Positions 7,225-14,200 of a stretch of DNA of 19,214 bases are shown one piece after another. Within the stretch, counting starts at the first letter, position 1. The number at the start of each line of letters is the position of its first letter. Under the pieces are notes generated by a model that did no database searches, had not been told where the DNA came from, and saw only the letters and a list, made by a program, of their open reading frames with translations. The stretch comes from Acidimicrobiia bacterium (GTDB lineage: Bacteria > Actinomycetota > Acidimicrobiia > UBA5794 > JAOTWH01): positions 1 to 19,214 of the forward strand of contig JAOTWH010000018.1 in the NCBI GenBank assembly GCA_029863035.1, given 5' to 3'. The position numbers were made by a program, and so were the translations under genes.

Positions 7225-7947
7225 ATGGACACCATCGCTACCGAACCCATACCCCCTTATCGAGACCATGTTGGTGGGACCATGCAGTACATCCGAGACA
7301 TCGTTCTCGGGGTGAATGACGGCTTGGTCTCGATATTTCTGCTGGTGGCGGGCGTCGTTGGCGCCGGTTTCACGTCGCGTCAGGTGCTGCTCGCAGCCAT
7401 CGCCGCATCAATCGCCGGTGCGATATCGATGGCTGCCGGCGAGTACATCGCTACCAAGTCCCAAGATGAGGTCTTCGAAGGGGAGATGGAACTGGAGCGG
7501 GAACATCTCAAATACCACCGCCACATCGAAATCGAAGAGCTGCGGGAAATGTTCGGCGACATGGGGCTCGAGGGTGAGCAACTCGAGTCGGTGATCGAGG
7601 CGCTCGATCGCGACGATGAGTCCATCCTCAAGGTGATGATGGCCCTTGAATTCGGAGTAGTCGATGCCCAGCGCCGCTCTCCGTACCGCGCCATGGCCCT
7701 GTCGGGTGTGCTGTTCCTGATGGGGTCGATGCCATCGGTGCTGCCGTTCGCGTTCATCGACCGTCCAGGGATCGCGCTTGGTTTGGCTGCGGTCCTCACC
7801 AGCATCGGCCTGTTCGCGGTAGGCGCCATCAAGACCAAGGTCACTCGCAAGAACCCTTGGATCAGTGGCGTGGAGAACCTCCTGATCGGCGTGTCCGGTG
7901 CTGTTCTCAGTTATGCCGCCGGCGCCCTGTTCGACGCTGCGGTCTAG
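7225..7947 (+). CDS. VIT1/CCC1-family iron/manganese transporter
   Basis: This 240-residue membrane protein belongs to the vacuolar iron transporter (VIT1/CCC1) family, which moves Fe2+ or Mn2+ out of the cytosol by proton exchange. It has about five membrane segments (34-50, 54-75, 155-177, 181-201, 214-238). The conserved first-helix residue D32 (GVNDGLVS) and M69 in SMAAGEY are present. Between helices 2 and 3 (about 80-145) lies the acidic, glutamate-rich metal-binding stalk (EGEMELERE). In known VIT proteins these residues line the transport path and the metal-relay domain. It follows znuC by 27 bases on the same strand and ends in a CTAG shared with the convergent lipoprotein gene. Its metal and its link to Zur control are inferred from context. 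Confidence 0.9.
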   Translation: MDTIATEPIPPYRDHVGGTMQYIRDIVLGVNDGLVSIFLLVAGVVGAGFTSRQVLLAAIAASIAGAISMAAGEYIATKSQDEVFEGEMELEREHLKYHRHIEIEELREMFGDMGLEGEQLESVIEALDRDDESILKVMMALEFGVVDAQRRSPYRAMALSGVLFLMGSMPSVLPFAFIDRPGIALGLAAVLTSIGLFAVGAIKTKVTRKNPWISGVENLLIGVSGAVLSYAAGALFDAAV

Positions 7948-8315
7948 CCCTCTACCAGAACCTCGAACTGGAGGCGGCCGCCCATCATCTGGCCCGACAT
8001 TGTCACGACATCGTTGGTCCAAGCGACATCGGAAGCTGGCTCGAGATCTCCGCTGGCAGTCACCAACTGAGGCCCCAGCACGGCAGGATCGAGGCCGTCG
8101 ACAAAGATTCGGGACCCTCCGCACTGTGGCGGGAACGACTCGGCGATGGCTTCGCACAAACGCACATCACCGCCCTCCACGAAGATGAACCCTGCCACTT
8201 CGACCACCGTGCCATCCGGCTCGTTGGACGCAACGGGAACGGCCAGCGAGTCGTCATCGCTGCCGCACCCCACCAGAAGCAGAGCCAGGAGACTCAAGGC
8301 GCCCAGCGCCCTCAT
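7944..8315 (-). CDS. Small lipoprotein at the end of the cobalamin operon
   Basis: This 123-residue protein has a short lipoprotein signal peptide with lipobox LVGC and C17. The mature part contains VVEVAGFIFV, RLCEAIAESFPPQCGG (C54 and C65, a possible disulfide) and ends in a beta-rich segment. I know no function for it; similar small secreted actinobacterial proteins exist as hypothetical proteins. The ATG at 8315 was chosen because GGAGG stands at a good distance and the signal peptide begins there; a longer open frame upstream lacks support. The start overlaps the end of the ATPase gene (ATGA), so it is coupled to the B12 transporter and probably acts with it, for example as an outer accessory protein, but this is inference. 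Confidence 0.85.
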   Translation of the reverse strand: MRALGALSLLALLLVGCGSDDDSLAVPVASNEPDGTVVEVAGFIFVEGGDVRLCEAIAESFPPQCGGSRIFVDGLDPAVLGPQLVTASGDLEPASDVAWTNDVVTMSGQMMGGRLQFEVLVEG

Positions 8316-9088
8316 CTGATCTGCCTCCTCGGTGCCACCACCAAGCCCCCTTCGGGATCCCTCAACACTGCAACATCGGCACCGTACCGCGCCCGCAATG
8401 TATCCGGATCCAGTACAACGTCTGGCGTGCCCTGAACGACGCACCGCCCATGGTGGAGCAGTATCAGTCGGTCGGCATATTGGCCTGCGAGCGTCAGATC
8501 GTGCAGGGCGCTCAGAACTGCGAGACCTCTCTCATGGCGCAACTCGTCCACCAGACCGAGCACTTGCTGTTGGTGCCCGATATCGAGCGAAGCCGTCGGC
8601 TCATCCAACAACAGCAACTCGGCATCTTGGGCCAGGGCCCTGGCGAGGACCGCCCTCTGCGCCTCACCACCGCTGAGGCGATCGAGCGGCCTGCCCTCCA
8701 ACCCGCCAAGGTCGAGACGGTCGAGTACCTCCAGAACGCGCTGTACGTCTGAGCCGGACTCCACCCCCCACCATGGGAGATATGGCGTCCTCCCCAACAG
8801 GGCGTAGTCGAGCACGGTCATACCTGCGGGCATTGTCGGCTGCTGTGGCACGACGGCGACCCGTTGAGCCAGGTGCCGAGCCGACAAACCCACGACGTCG
8901 CGGTGACCTACCTCGAGCCGGCCTCCCGAAGCGATCGAGCCGGCAACGGCTCGCAGCAGGGTGGTCTTCCCCGCACCATTGGGACCGATGAGCGCAACCC
9001 ACTCGCCGTTCGCCACCTCGACATCGACGCCGTGCAGCACCGGGGAGCCGTTGTACGCCGCGGTGATTCCAAGCGCCGTGAGGCTCAT
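8312..9088 (-). CDS. btuD: Cobalamin ABC transporter ATP-binding protein (BtuD/FecE-like)
   Basis: This 258-residue ABC ATPase powers import of a large iron-siderophore or cobalamin type substrate. Motifs are Walker A GPNGAGKT (35-42), Q-loop PQQ (Q82), signature LSGGEAQR (138-145), Walker B LLLLDEP (158-164) and H196. Its start ATG overlaps the end of the permease gene by four bases (ATGA). The family is shared by heme, siderophore and B12 importers; cobalamin is preferred because the operon is preceded by a cobalamin riboswitch. The next gene, the small lipoprotein, begins within its stop codon. Confidence 0.93.
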   Translation of the reverse strand: MSLTALGITAAYNGSPVLHGVDVEVANGEWVALIGPNGAGKTTLLRAVAGSIASGGRLEVGHRDVVGLSARHLAQRVAVVPQQPTMPAGMTVLDYALLGRTPYLPWWGVESGSDVQRVLEVLDRLDLGGLEGRPLDRLSGGEAQRAVLARALAQDAELLLLDEPTASLDIGHQQQVLGLVDELRHERGLAVLSALHDLTLAGQYADRLILLHHGRCVVQGTPDVVLDPDTLRARYGADVAVLRDPEGGLVVAPRRQIR

Positions 9089-10128
9089 ACGTCACCCCGC
9101 ACGGCACGGCGCAGAATGAGGGCGAAGAACGGCGCACCCACGAAGGCCGTGACCACACCGATTGGAAGCTCACCCGGAGAAAGGATCGAACGGGCTCCCA
9201 GATCGGCCAGTACCAGGAAGCCTGCACCGCCGATCAGTGACAACGGCAGTACCGAGCGGTAACTCGAACCGAAGAGCAGACGAATGCCGTGGGGGACGAT
9301 GATGCCGACGAATGCGATAAGACCACTGACCGCCACCGCTGCCGCTGTCCCCAGCGTCGCCGCCCCCACCACCAGCATGCGGACTCGGGCTGCCCGCACC
9401 CCGAGCGTTTCGGCTTCCTCCTCCCCCACCGCCAGAACGTCCAGCAGCCGCCTTGACGCCAACAACACGACGGAGGAGAAGATCGCGTACGGAAGAAGCA
9501 GCCTCACCTCGGCCCATCCGACCGTCGATAGCCGACCGAGGATCCAAGAGAACACCTCTCGCACCGTGTCGGCAGAGCGCTGCTGCACGAAGGTCTGCAT
9601 GGCAGTGAAGAACGACGCCACGGCCACCCCGGCCAAGATGAGCGTGGCCGAATTGCGCCTGCCCCCCAGGCCTCCGACGGAGTAGGTGACCAACACGGCC
9701 ACCACGGCCCCCAAGAATGCCGCCGCAGGAAGCAGCAAGCCAGAAGTACCCAGGCCGACAGCAATCACGATGGTGGCACCGAGACCGGCGCCGGCCGCCA
9801 CACCGAGTAGATAGGGATCTGCCAAGGGGTTGCGGAAGACTCCCTGAAAAGCCCCGCCCGAGATGGCGAGCACCCCTCCGACGAGAGCACCCAGCATCAC
9901 TCGAGGCACCCGCAGCTGCCAAACGATGGCCGCCTCTCTCTCCGATAGACCTGAGTCAACTGAGATCAAGGGAACATGGTCGGCTATCTCGAGCAGCACC
10001 TGACGTGGCGAGAGACCGGCCGGGCCGATCAAGACACCAGCAAGCAGCGCCAGAATCGTGAACGCGACAACCTTGGCAGTCGGACCCAGACGGAGCCGCG
10101 ATGGAACGGGGGCAGCGATGGCAGTCAC
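9085..10128 (-). CDS. btuC: Cobalamin ABC transporter permease (BtuC/FecCD family)
   Basis: This 347-residue FecCD-type permease has about ten hydrophobic segments. The family motif GVFRNPLADPYLLG is at about 97-110, preceded by RVPRVMLGALVGG and followed by a glycine-rich helix (AAGAGLGA). A later motif AFVGIIVPHGIRLLFG is the region that contacts the ATPase. The GTG at 10128 was chosen because it overlaps the binding-protein stop codon as GTGA; the open frame continues 20 codons further into that gene. The encoded subunit would form the membrane channel for vitamin B12, coupled with the ATPase downstream. Confidence 0.93.
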   Translation of the reverse strand: MTAIAAPVPSRLRLGPTAKVVAFTILALLAGVLIGPAGLSPRQVLLEIADHVPLISVDSGLSEREAAIVWQLRVPRVMLGALVGGVLAISGGAFQGVFRNPLADPYLLGVAAGAGLGATIVIAVGLGTSGLLLPAAAFLGAVVAVLVTYSVGGLGGRRNSATLILAGVAVASFFTAMQTFVQQRSADTVREVFSWILGRLSTVGWAEVRLLLPYAIFSSVVLLASRRLLDVLAVGEEEAETLGVRAARVRMLVVGAATLGTAAAVAVSGLIAFVGIIVPHGIRLLFGSSYRSVLPLSLIGGAGFLVLADLGARSILSPGELPIGVVTAFVGAPFFALILRRAVRGDV

Positions 10129-11006
10129 TGCGAAGAATCCAAGGCGGCGGCGATCTCGGTGACCAGCTGAAGAGTGCGGGGACCCCACCGTCCGGAGATA
10201 TCGGCGTCAAGCTCGAAGATGTTGCCAAGTCGTACTGCGCTCAGCGAGTTCCAGCCAGGACGCATACCAATGGTGTCGGCAGACTCCCCGAACGCGGCGT
10301 CTCCCAGGAATATCAGATCGGGGTCCGACGCCAATATGAACTCCTGAGACAGCTGCACGAATCCCGAGCCGAATTCATCTGGCACCTCATCTGCGATGTT
10401 GATGAGTCCGAACTGGGCGAAGATGTTGCCCAAGAAGGTGGCCGAATTGGCCGAGAACAGGGTGGCGTCGATCTCATGAAAGAACGTGGCGGGAGGATCA
10501 GGCACTGGGGCGGAGCTGATCAGATTCCCGATGTCTTGCTTCAGGCCACCCGACAAGTTCAACGCGGCGTCTAGCCGACCGACTGCCGCCCCCAACTCGG
10601 CGATCTGCTCGAGTGCGCCTGCCAGATCCACGGGAGGGGGCAGCAGCAAAGAGTTGATACCAGCTGTGGCAAGCGCCTCAACTTCGCCGCTGAAGTCGAA
10701 AGCCAACACCACCAGGTCGGGATCGAGCGCCACCACTTCCTCGATGTTGAAGTTGAACGCATCGACCTTGGTCGTGTCGGCCGCAGCGGGGGGGTAGTTG
10801 GCGGTCAGGTCGGTGGCGATGACTTGGTCCTCGGCCCCAATCGCGTAGAGGATCTCGGTGTGGGTCGCCGACAAAGAGACGATCCGCTGGGGAACTGCGG
10901 TGGTAGGCGAGACAGCGGGAGGTTGGGCTACTGCCGTGGTTGGTTCACTGCACGCTGCCAGACCGATAGCTAACGCCATCACCGCTATCGAAATCCGCCG
11001 GTACAA
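10125..11006 (-). CDS. btuF: Cobalamin-binding lipoprotein (BtuF-like)
   Basis: This 293-residue periplasmic-type binding protein has a lipoprotein signal peptide with lipobox LAAC and C19. The mature protein has the two-lobe pattern of the BtuF/FepB family: RIVSLSATHTEILYAIGA at the start, AFNFNIEEVVALDPDLVVL in the first lobe, an alpha-helical backbone, and SDPDLIFLGD in the second lobe. A proline/threonine-rich linker follows the lipid anchor. The TTG at 11006 was chosen because AGAGGAT (minus strand 11019-11013) stands six bases upstream and the signal peptide starts there. It is the first gene after the cobalamin riboswitch, so B12 is the predicted ligand. The adjacent RBS-hairpin gives a route for translational control. 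Confidence 0.93.
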   Translation of the reverse strand: MYRRISIAVMALAIGLAACSEPTTAVAQPPAVSPTTAVPQRIVSLSATHTEILYAIGAEDQVIATDLTANYPPAAADTTKVDAFNFNIEEVVALDPDLVVLAFDFSGEVEALATAGINSLLLPPPVDLAGALEQIAELGAAVGRLDAALNLSGGLKQDIGNLISSAPVPDPPATFFHEIDATLFSANSATFLGNIFAQFGLINIADEVPDEFGSGFVQLSQEFILASDPDLIFLGDAAFGESADTIGMRPGWNSLSAVRLGNIFELDADISGRWGPRTLQLVTEIAAALDSSQ

Positions 11007-11012
11007 GCCTCG

Positions 11013-11043
11013 ATCCTCTCGTCGATTCGGAGGTCGAGACGAG
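11013..11043 (-). promoter_or_regulatory. Ribosome-binding site of btuF-like gene next to a possible sequestering hairpin
   Basis: CTCGTC and GACGAG (11018-11023 and 11038-11043) are perfect inverted repeats with a 14-base loop. The 3' arm on the minus strand runs directly into AGAGG, the ribosome-binding site of the TTG start. Pairing would hide part of that site. This fits a riboswitch that acts on translation, since no T-rich terminator is seen between the aptamer and the gene. Confidence 0.45.
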
Positions 11044-11064
11044 CAGTCACCTTTCCTCCGAAAG

Positions 11065-11217
11065 CTTCTACTTCCGCAGCGGCAGGCGACCTGGCTTGGC
11101 CCCGAAGGGCTTCACAGTTGCGGGACAGCGCCGGATTGAAACCGGACTTCGCTCTTGGCCCCGAAGGGGACCGCCGCGGTGCTCTTGTGAGCGAGGTCAG
11201 GGTAGTCCCGCAGCCAT
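11065..11217 (-). promoter_or_regulatory. Cobalamin riboswitch
   Basis: On the minus strand the conserved aptamer core is present: GCTGTCCCGCAACTGTGAAG (11129-11110), then AGCCAGGTCGCCTGCC (11096-11081), which matches the B12 box. Before it lies a stem CCGG-TTTCAA-TCCGG, and further 5' a GC-rich part. Two UUCG hairpins with the same 15-base sequence frame the core (11095-11109 and 11154-11168). The B12-bound form should reduce expression of the binding protein, permease and ATPase. The ends are approximate; the core is certain. Confidence 0.95.
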
Positions 11218-11222
11218 CGGCA

Positions 11223-11253
11223 CTTACACTCGCGCCATGGACCGAATCGTCAA
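11223..11253 (-). promoter_or_regulatory. Weak candidate promoter of the cobalamin operon
   Basis: On the minus strand TTGACG (11253-11248) could be a -35 box, with TGTAAG (11228-11223) as a -10 box at a wide spacing of 19 bases. Transcription would start near 11216, just at the 5' end of the riboswitch. The -10 match is weak, so only the position supports it. It lies inside the start of the microprotein gene. Confidence 0.25.
11225..11230 (+). promoter_or_regulatory. Candidate -10 box of a leaderless start (microprotein gene)
   Basis: TACACT ends six bases before the ATG at 11237, with no ribosome-binding site between. It lies back to back with the weak candidate promoter of the cobalamin operon, so divergent transcription from one short stretch is possible. 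Confidence 0.35.
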
Positions 11254-11362
11254 GAACAGTTTGGCCGCGCTTGCGTTGCTGGTTGCAGGGGCGCTTCTCT
11301 TCCGTCGCCGCCCGGTCAACCGACCCGTCCCCGACGGCGAGTGGCATCCGGTTGACCGATGA
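11237..11362 (+). CDS. 41-residue single-pass membrane microprotein
   Basis: The small frame gives a hydrophobic helix (about residues 8-22), followed by three arginines and a short, proline-rich hydrophilic tail that ends in DGEWHPVDR. The positive-inside rule and the RRR after the helix suggest a periplasmic N-terminus and a cytoplasmic tail. Its stop overlaps the start of the next gene (ATGA), which strongly supports translation. A TANNNT box lies six bases upstream and no ribosome-binding site is present. I know no family for it. It may act with the downstream soluble protein, for example as its membrane anchor or partner. This function is inference. Confidence 0.6.
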   Translation: MDRIVKNSLAALALLVAGALLFRRRPVNRPVPDGEWHPVDR

Positions 11363-12132
11363 AGGTGGCATTCGAGGTCACGAGTGAAGTTGGCCGGAGG
11401 GCAGTCCTATTGCTTCTTGGTGACCCTTTGGTCGACAAGGTTGGAGTGATCGGCACATCGACCAAGGCGCCACGCGATCCGCGGGTGGAGAGTCTCGACG
11501 ATGCCAGAGGATTCGACCTCGTGGCGACGGACAGCACCGATCCGAGGCAAGCAGCCCAAACCGCACTTGTTCACGAACTGCCGCTGGTCACCTTCACCGA
11601 TATGGACCCGGAGCCTGCATTCGATCGCGTGGTCCAGCTGTCAGGAGCCTCACTCGGCAGTGGGATCGCCCCGAGCCTGGCATGGCACGAGGTGGCCCAA
11701 ACCTCTGAGGTTCTAGAGCTATCCATCGCCTGGACCGAGCCGGGTAGACCGCTTCGACGTGGCGAGGCCGTTACGTTCCCCGATCCTGTCGGTCCCCGCT
11801 GGGGGGTCGAGGTCGCAACGCATCCGATAAACGGGATCCCGAGTCGGCACATAACTGTCCCGGTCGAGGGAGAGTGGGCGGCGGCCATGGCGAGGGTGAC
11901 CGGGGCGGCCGACGACGGGGTGGTACAACGGGTGGTTGGGGTATCAGATCTGGCCGCCCACCTCGAAGGCATAGCGCTGGCTGCTGGGGTGCTGACGGCG
12001 GCGGCTGGCCAATTCCAGCCCGGCTACGCCACGCCGCAGGATGCTGCCGAGCAGTACCTGGCGGCGGCACTGGGCATCGGAATGGCTGTCGCATCGTTCA
12101 CAAGCGAGGTGCAACGATCACCGCGGAACTAG
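11359..12132 (+). CDS. Unknown soluble protein, possibly Rossmann-like
   Basis: This 257-residue protein has no signal peptide. Its N-terminal part reads as alternating strands and helices (KVAFEVT, VGVIGTST, FDLVATDS, LPLVTFTD), which suggests a Rossmann-like fold; however, the G-x-G-x-x-G nucleotide loop is not present. A segment GASLGSGIAPSLAWHEVA follows, then a beta-rich middle (EVATHPINGIPSRHITVPV). The C-terminal part is alanine-rich and helical. It looks remotely like the NAD-binding half of saccharopine or homoserine dehydrogenases, but no catalytic residue can be assigned. It overlaps the membrane microprotein at its start and precedes the Trx-NHL lipoprotein by 37 bases, so the three probably form one operon. 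The call is open. Confidence 0.8.
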   Translation: MKVAFEVTSEVGRRAVLLLLGDPLVDKVGVIGTSTKAPRDPRVESLDDARGFDLVATDSTDPRQAAQTALVHELPLVTFTDMDPEPAFDRVVQLSGASLGSGIAPSLAWHEVAQTSEVLELSIAWTEPGRPLRRGEAVTFPDPVGPRWGVEVATHPINGIPSRHITVPVEGEWAAAMARVTGAADDGVVQRVVGVSDLAAHLEGIALAAGVLTAAAGQFQPGYATPQDAAEQYLAAALGIGMAVASFTSEVQRSPRN

Positions 12133-12169
12133 GAACCTGACAGGGCGCAATGACGTTGTAGCCGTGGGA

Positions 12170-14200
12170 ATGCGCAGATCCATCATCCTCGTGGGAGCCC
12201 TTGCCCTGGTCGTCGCTGCTTGCAGTAATGGCAGCGACGCGCCTACGCCGCAAGCCGTGGTGGATCCGCAAGAGGAAGCGGTGGTTGTGGACCCCGGCGA
12301 ATCGTTCGCCGGCACCGAGCCTGCTCCCGAATTCGGAGAGAGCTTCGACTGGCTCAACACCGGTGGACAAGCCATCCGAATGGAGGATCTCAAGGGGAAG
12401 GTGGTCCTGTTGGACTTCTGGACCTACGGATGCATCAACTGCATTCACATCATCCCCGACCTCAAGGCGCTCGAGGCCGAGTATCCGGAGGAACTCGTCG
12501 TTATTGGGGTGCATTCGGCCAAGTTCGCCAACGAGTCGGCCACCGACAATATCCGCCAGGTCATCCTGCGCTACGGCATCGAACATCCGGTGGTGAACGA
12601 TCGCGACTTCGAGATCTGGAGAAACTGGGGGGCCCAGGCATGGCCGACCGTTGCTCTGGTCGACCCGGCAGGCAACGTTGTCGGAGTGCGGAGCGGTGAA
12701 GGGGTCTACGAAGCGGTGCAGCCCGTAATCGAGGCCCTCACCCAAGAGTTCCAGGCGGACATCGTCCGCACCAGCCTCGACCTCCGTCTCGAAAGCGAGG
12801 GCCTCCCCTCCACCATTCTCTCCTTCCCAGGCAAGGTGACCGTCGACCCAGACGAGCGCCGCATCTTCGTGGCAGACACCAACCACAACCGCATAGTCGA
12901 GGCCGCTTTGCCGGGCGGCGAAGTCCTTGGCGTCTACGGAAGTGGCAAACAGGGCTTCGCCGACGGCACCGCGCTAGGCGCTCAGTTCAACCAGCCCCAA
13001 GGCATGGCGCTCTCGCCAGATAGCTCCCGCCTCTACGTGGCAGACACCAACAATCACGCGGTGCGTGTCATAGACCTCGTCTCGGGCGACGTGTCCACGG
13101 TCACCGGCACAGGTCGCCAGGCGCAGTGGCCGCCTACCGGGGGACCGGCGCCTGCGACCGAACTGGCCTCGCCCTGGGACGTCTTACTTGACGGCGATCG
13201 ACTCTTCATTGCCATGGCCGGCACCCACCAGATATGGGAGATCCAGCTGGAAGCCGGCGTAGTGGCTCCGTTCGCAGGAAGCGCCAGAGAAGGCAGCACC
13301 GACGGCGCGGCCAGCGATGCCGCACTCGCCCAGCCATCTGGCCTGGCTCTGGACGACGCTGGGAATCTCTACTTCGCCGATTCGGAGTCCAGTTCGATCC
13401 GCTTCGCACAGACGTCGAACGGGACCGTCGACACGGTGGCCGGAGCAGAGAGCGGGTTGTTCGAGTTCGGCGACGTCGACGGGTTCGGAAGAGAAGTTCG
13501 TTTGCAGCACCCCCTCGGTGTCGCCTGGGCGGGTGACCGGCTCTTCGTGGCCGATACCTACAACTCCAAGATCAAGGTGATCGACGTCGAATCGACCGAG
13601 ACCCTCACTTTCGCCGGCGGTGAAGCAGGATGGGCCGATGGCGTCGACACCCAGTTCTACGAGCCGGGCGGTATCGACTTCGCCGGAACCACCCTCTACG
13701 TGGCAGACACCAACAACCACGCGATCCGCATGGTCAACGGCTCCACCGGCCAGACAACCACATTGATCCTCAAGGGCATAGAGGCATTCGAACCTCCGCC
13801 AGACGCAGCCGATTACAAGGGCACCGTGGTTGATCTGCCGCCTGCCACTGTCGCCCCCGGGGCGGCCACCATCGCAGTCGACATCGAACTCCCCGAAGAC
13901 CACAAGGTCAACGAGGAAGCGCCTTCGTCTGTGCAATGGTTGGTCTCTGGTGGCATTGCGACCTTCGGGCCAGATGCCGACCGTTCACTGACCGGGGTCA
14001 AGTTCCCTGTCGAGTTCGACGTAACTTTCAACGGAGGCAACGGCGTGGTGGTGGCGGACATGACCGTTGTGTGGTGCGCCGACAACGCCGAGAGCCTTTG
14101 CTTCATCGACCAGCTTCGACTGAGCCAACCGCTCGAGGTCGCAGCAGGTGGAGCAGCCGAAATCACCCTCGCCTACACCATCGAGCTTCTGGACTTCTAG
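12170..14200 (+). CDS. Lipoprotein with thioredoxin-like domain and NHL propeller (NHLRC2-like)
   Basis: This 676-residue exported protein has a lipoprotein signal peptide (lipobox VAAC, C18). A TlpA/AhpC-type thioredoxin fold spans about 45-195, with the redox pair C88-I-N-C91 in DFWTYGCINC and the cis-proline motif AWPT. Then an NHL beta-propeller follows (about 215-530) with five visible V/F-A-D-T/S repeats at residues 234, 290, 402, 460 and 511. The C-terminal 130 residues are a beta-rich domain. This order, and the C-I-N-C motif, are the plan of animal NHLRC2. A thiol redox role on the outer face of the membrane is likely; the substrate is unknown. The ATG at 12170 was chosen for the signal peptide; a GTG two codons upstream is possible. 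It shares CTAG with the convergent DUF3566 gene. Confidence 0.92.
   Translation: MRRSIILVGALALVVAACSNGSDAPTPQAVVDPQEEAVVVDPGESFAGTEPAPEFGESFDWLNTGGQAIRMEDLKGKVVLLDFWTYGCINCIHIIPDLKALEAEYPEELVVIGVHSAKFANESATDNIRQVILRYGIEHPVVNDRDFEIWRNWGAQAWPTVALVDPAGNVVGVRSGEGVYEAVQPVIEALTQEFQADIVRTSLDLRLESEGLPSTILSFPGKVTVDPDERRIFVADTNHNRIVEAALPGGEVLGVYGSGKQGFADGTALGAQFNQPQGMALSPDSSRLYVADTNNHAVRVIDLVSGDVSTVTGTGRQAQWPPTGGPAPATELASPWDVLLDGDRLFIAMAGTHQIWEIQLEAGVVAPFAGSAREGSTDGAASDAALAQPSGLALDDAGNLYFADSESSSIRFAQTSNGTVDTVAGAESGLFEFGDVDGFGREVRLQHPLGVAWAGDRLFVADTYNSKIKVIDVESTETLTFAGGEAGWADGVDTQFYEPGGIDFAGTTLYVADTNNHAIRMVNGSTGQTTTLILKGIEAFEPPPDAADYKGTVVDLPPATVAPGAATIAVDIELPEDHKVNEEAPSSVQWLVSGGIATFGPDADRSLTGVKFPVEFDVTFNGGNGVVVADMTVVWCADNAESLCFIDQLRLSQPLEVAAGGAAEITLAYTIELLDF

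Noticed and set aside
10129..10188. Longer N-terminus for the BtuC-like permease starting at 10188
   Set aside because: The GTGA overlap at 10128 is the typical coupled start, and the extra 20 residues come from inside the binding-protein gene.
12098..13936. Minus-strand open frames of about 250-260 codons under the Trx-NHL gene
   Set aside because: The plus strand encodes clear Trx and NHL motifs along this stretch; the antisense frames show no recognisable sequence.
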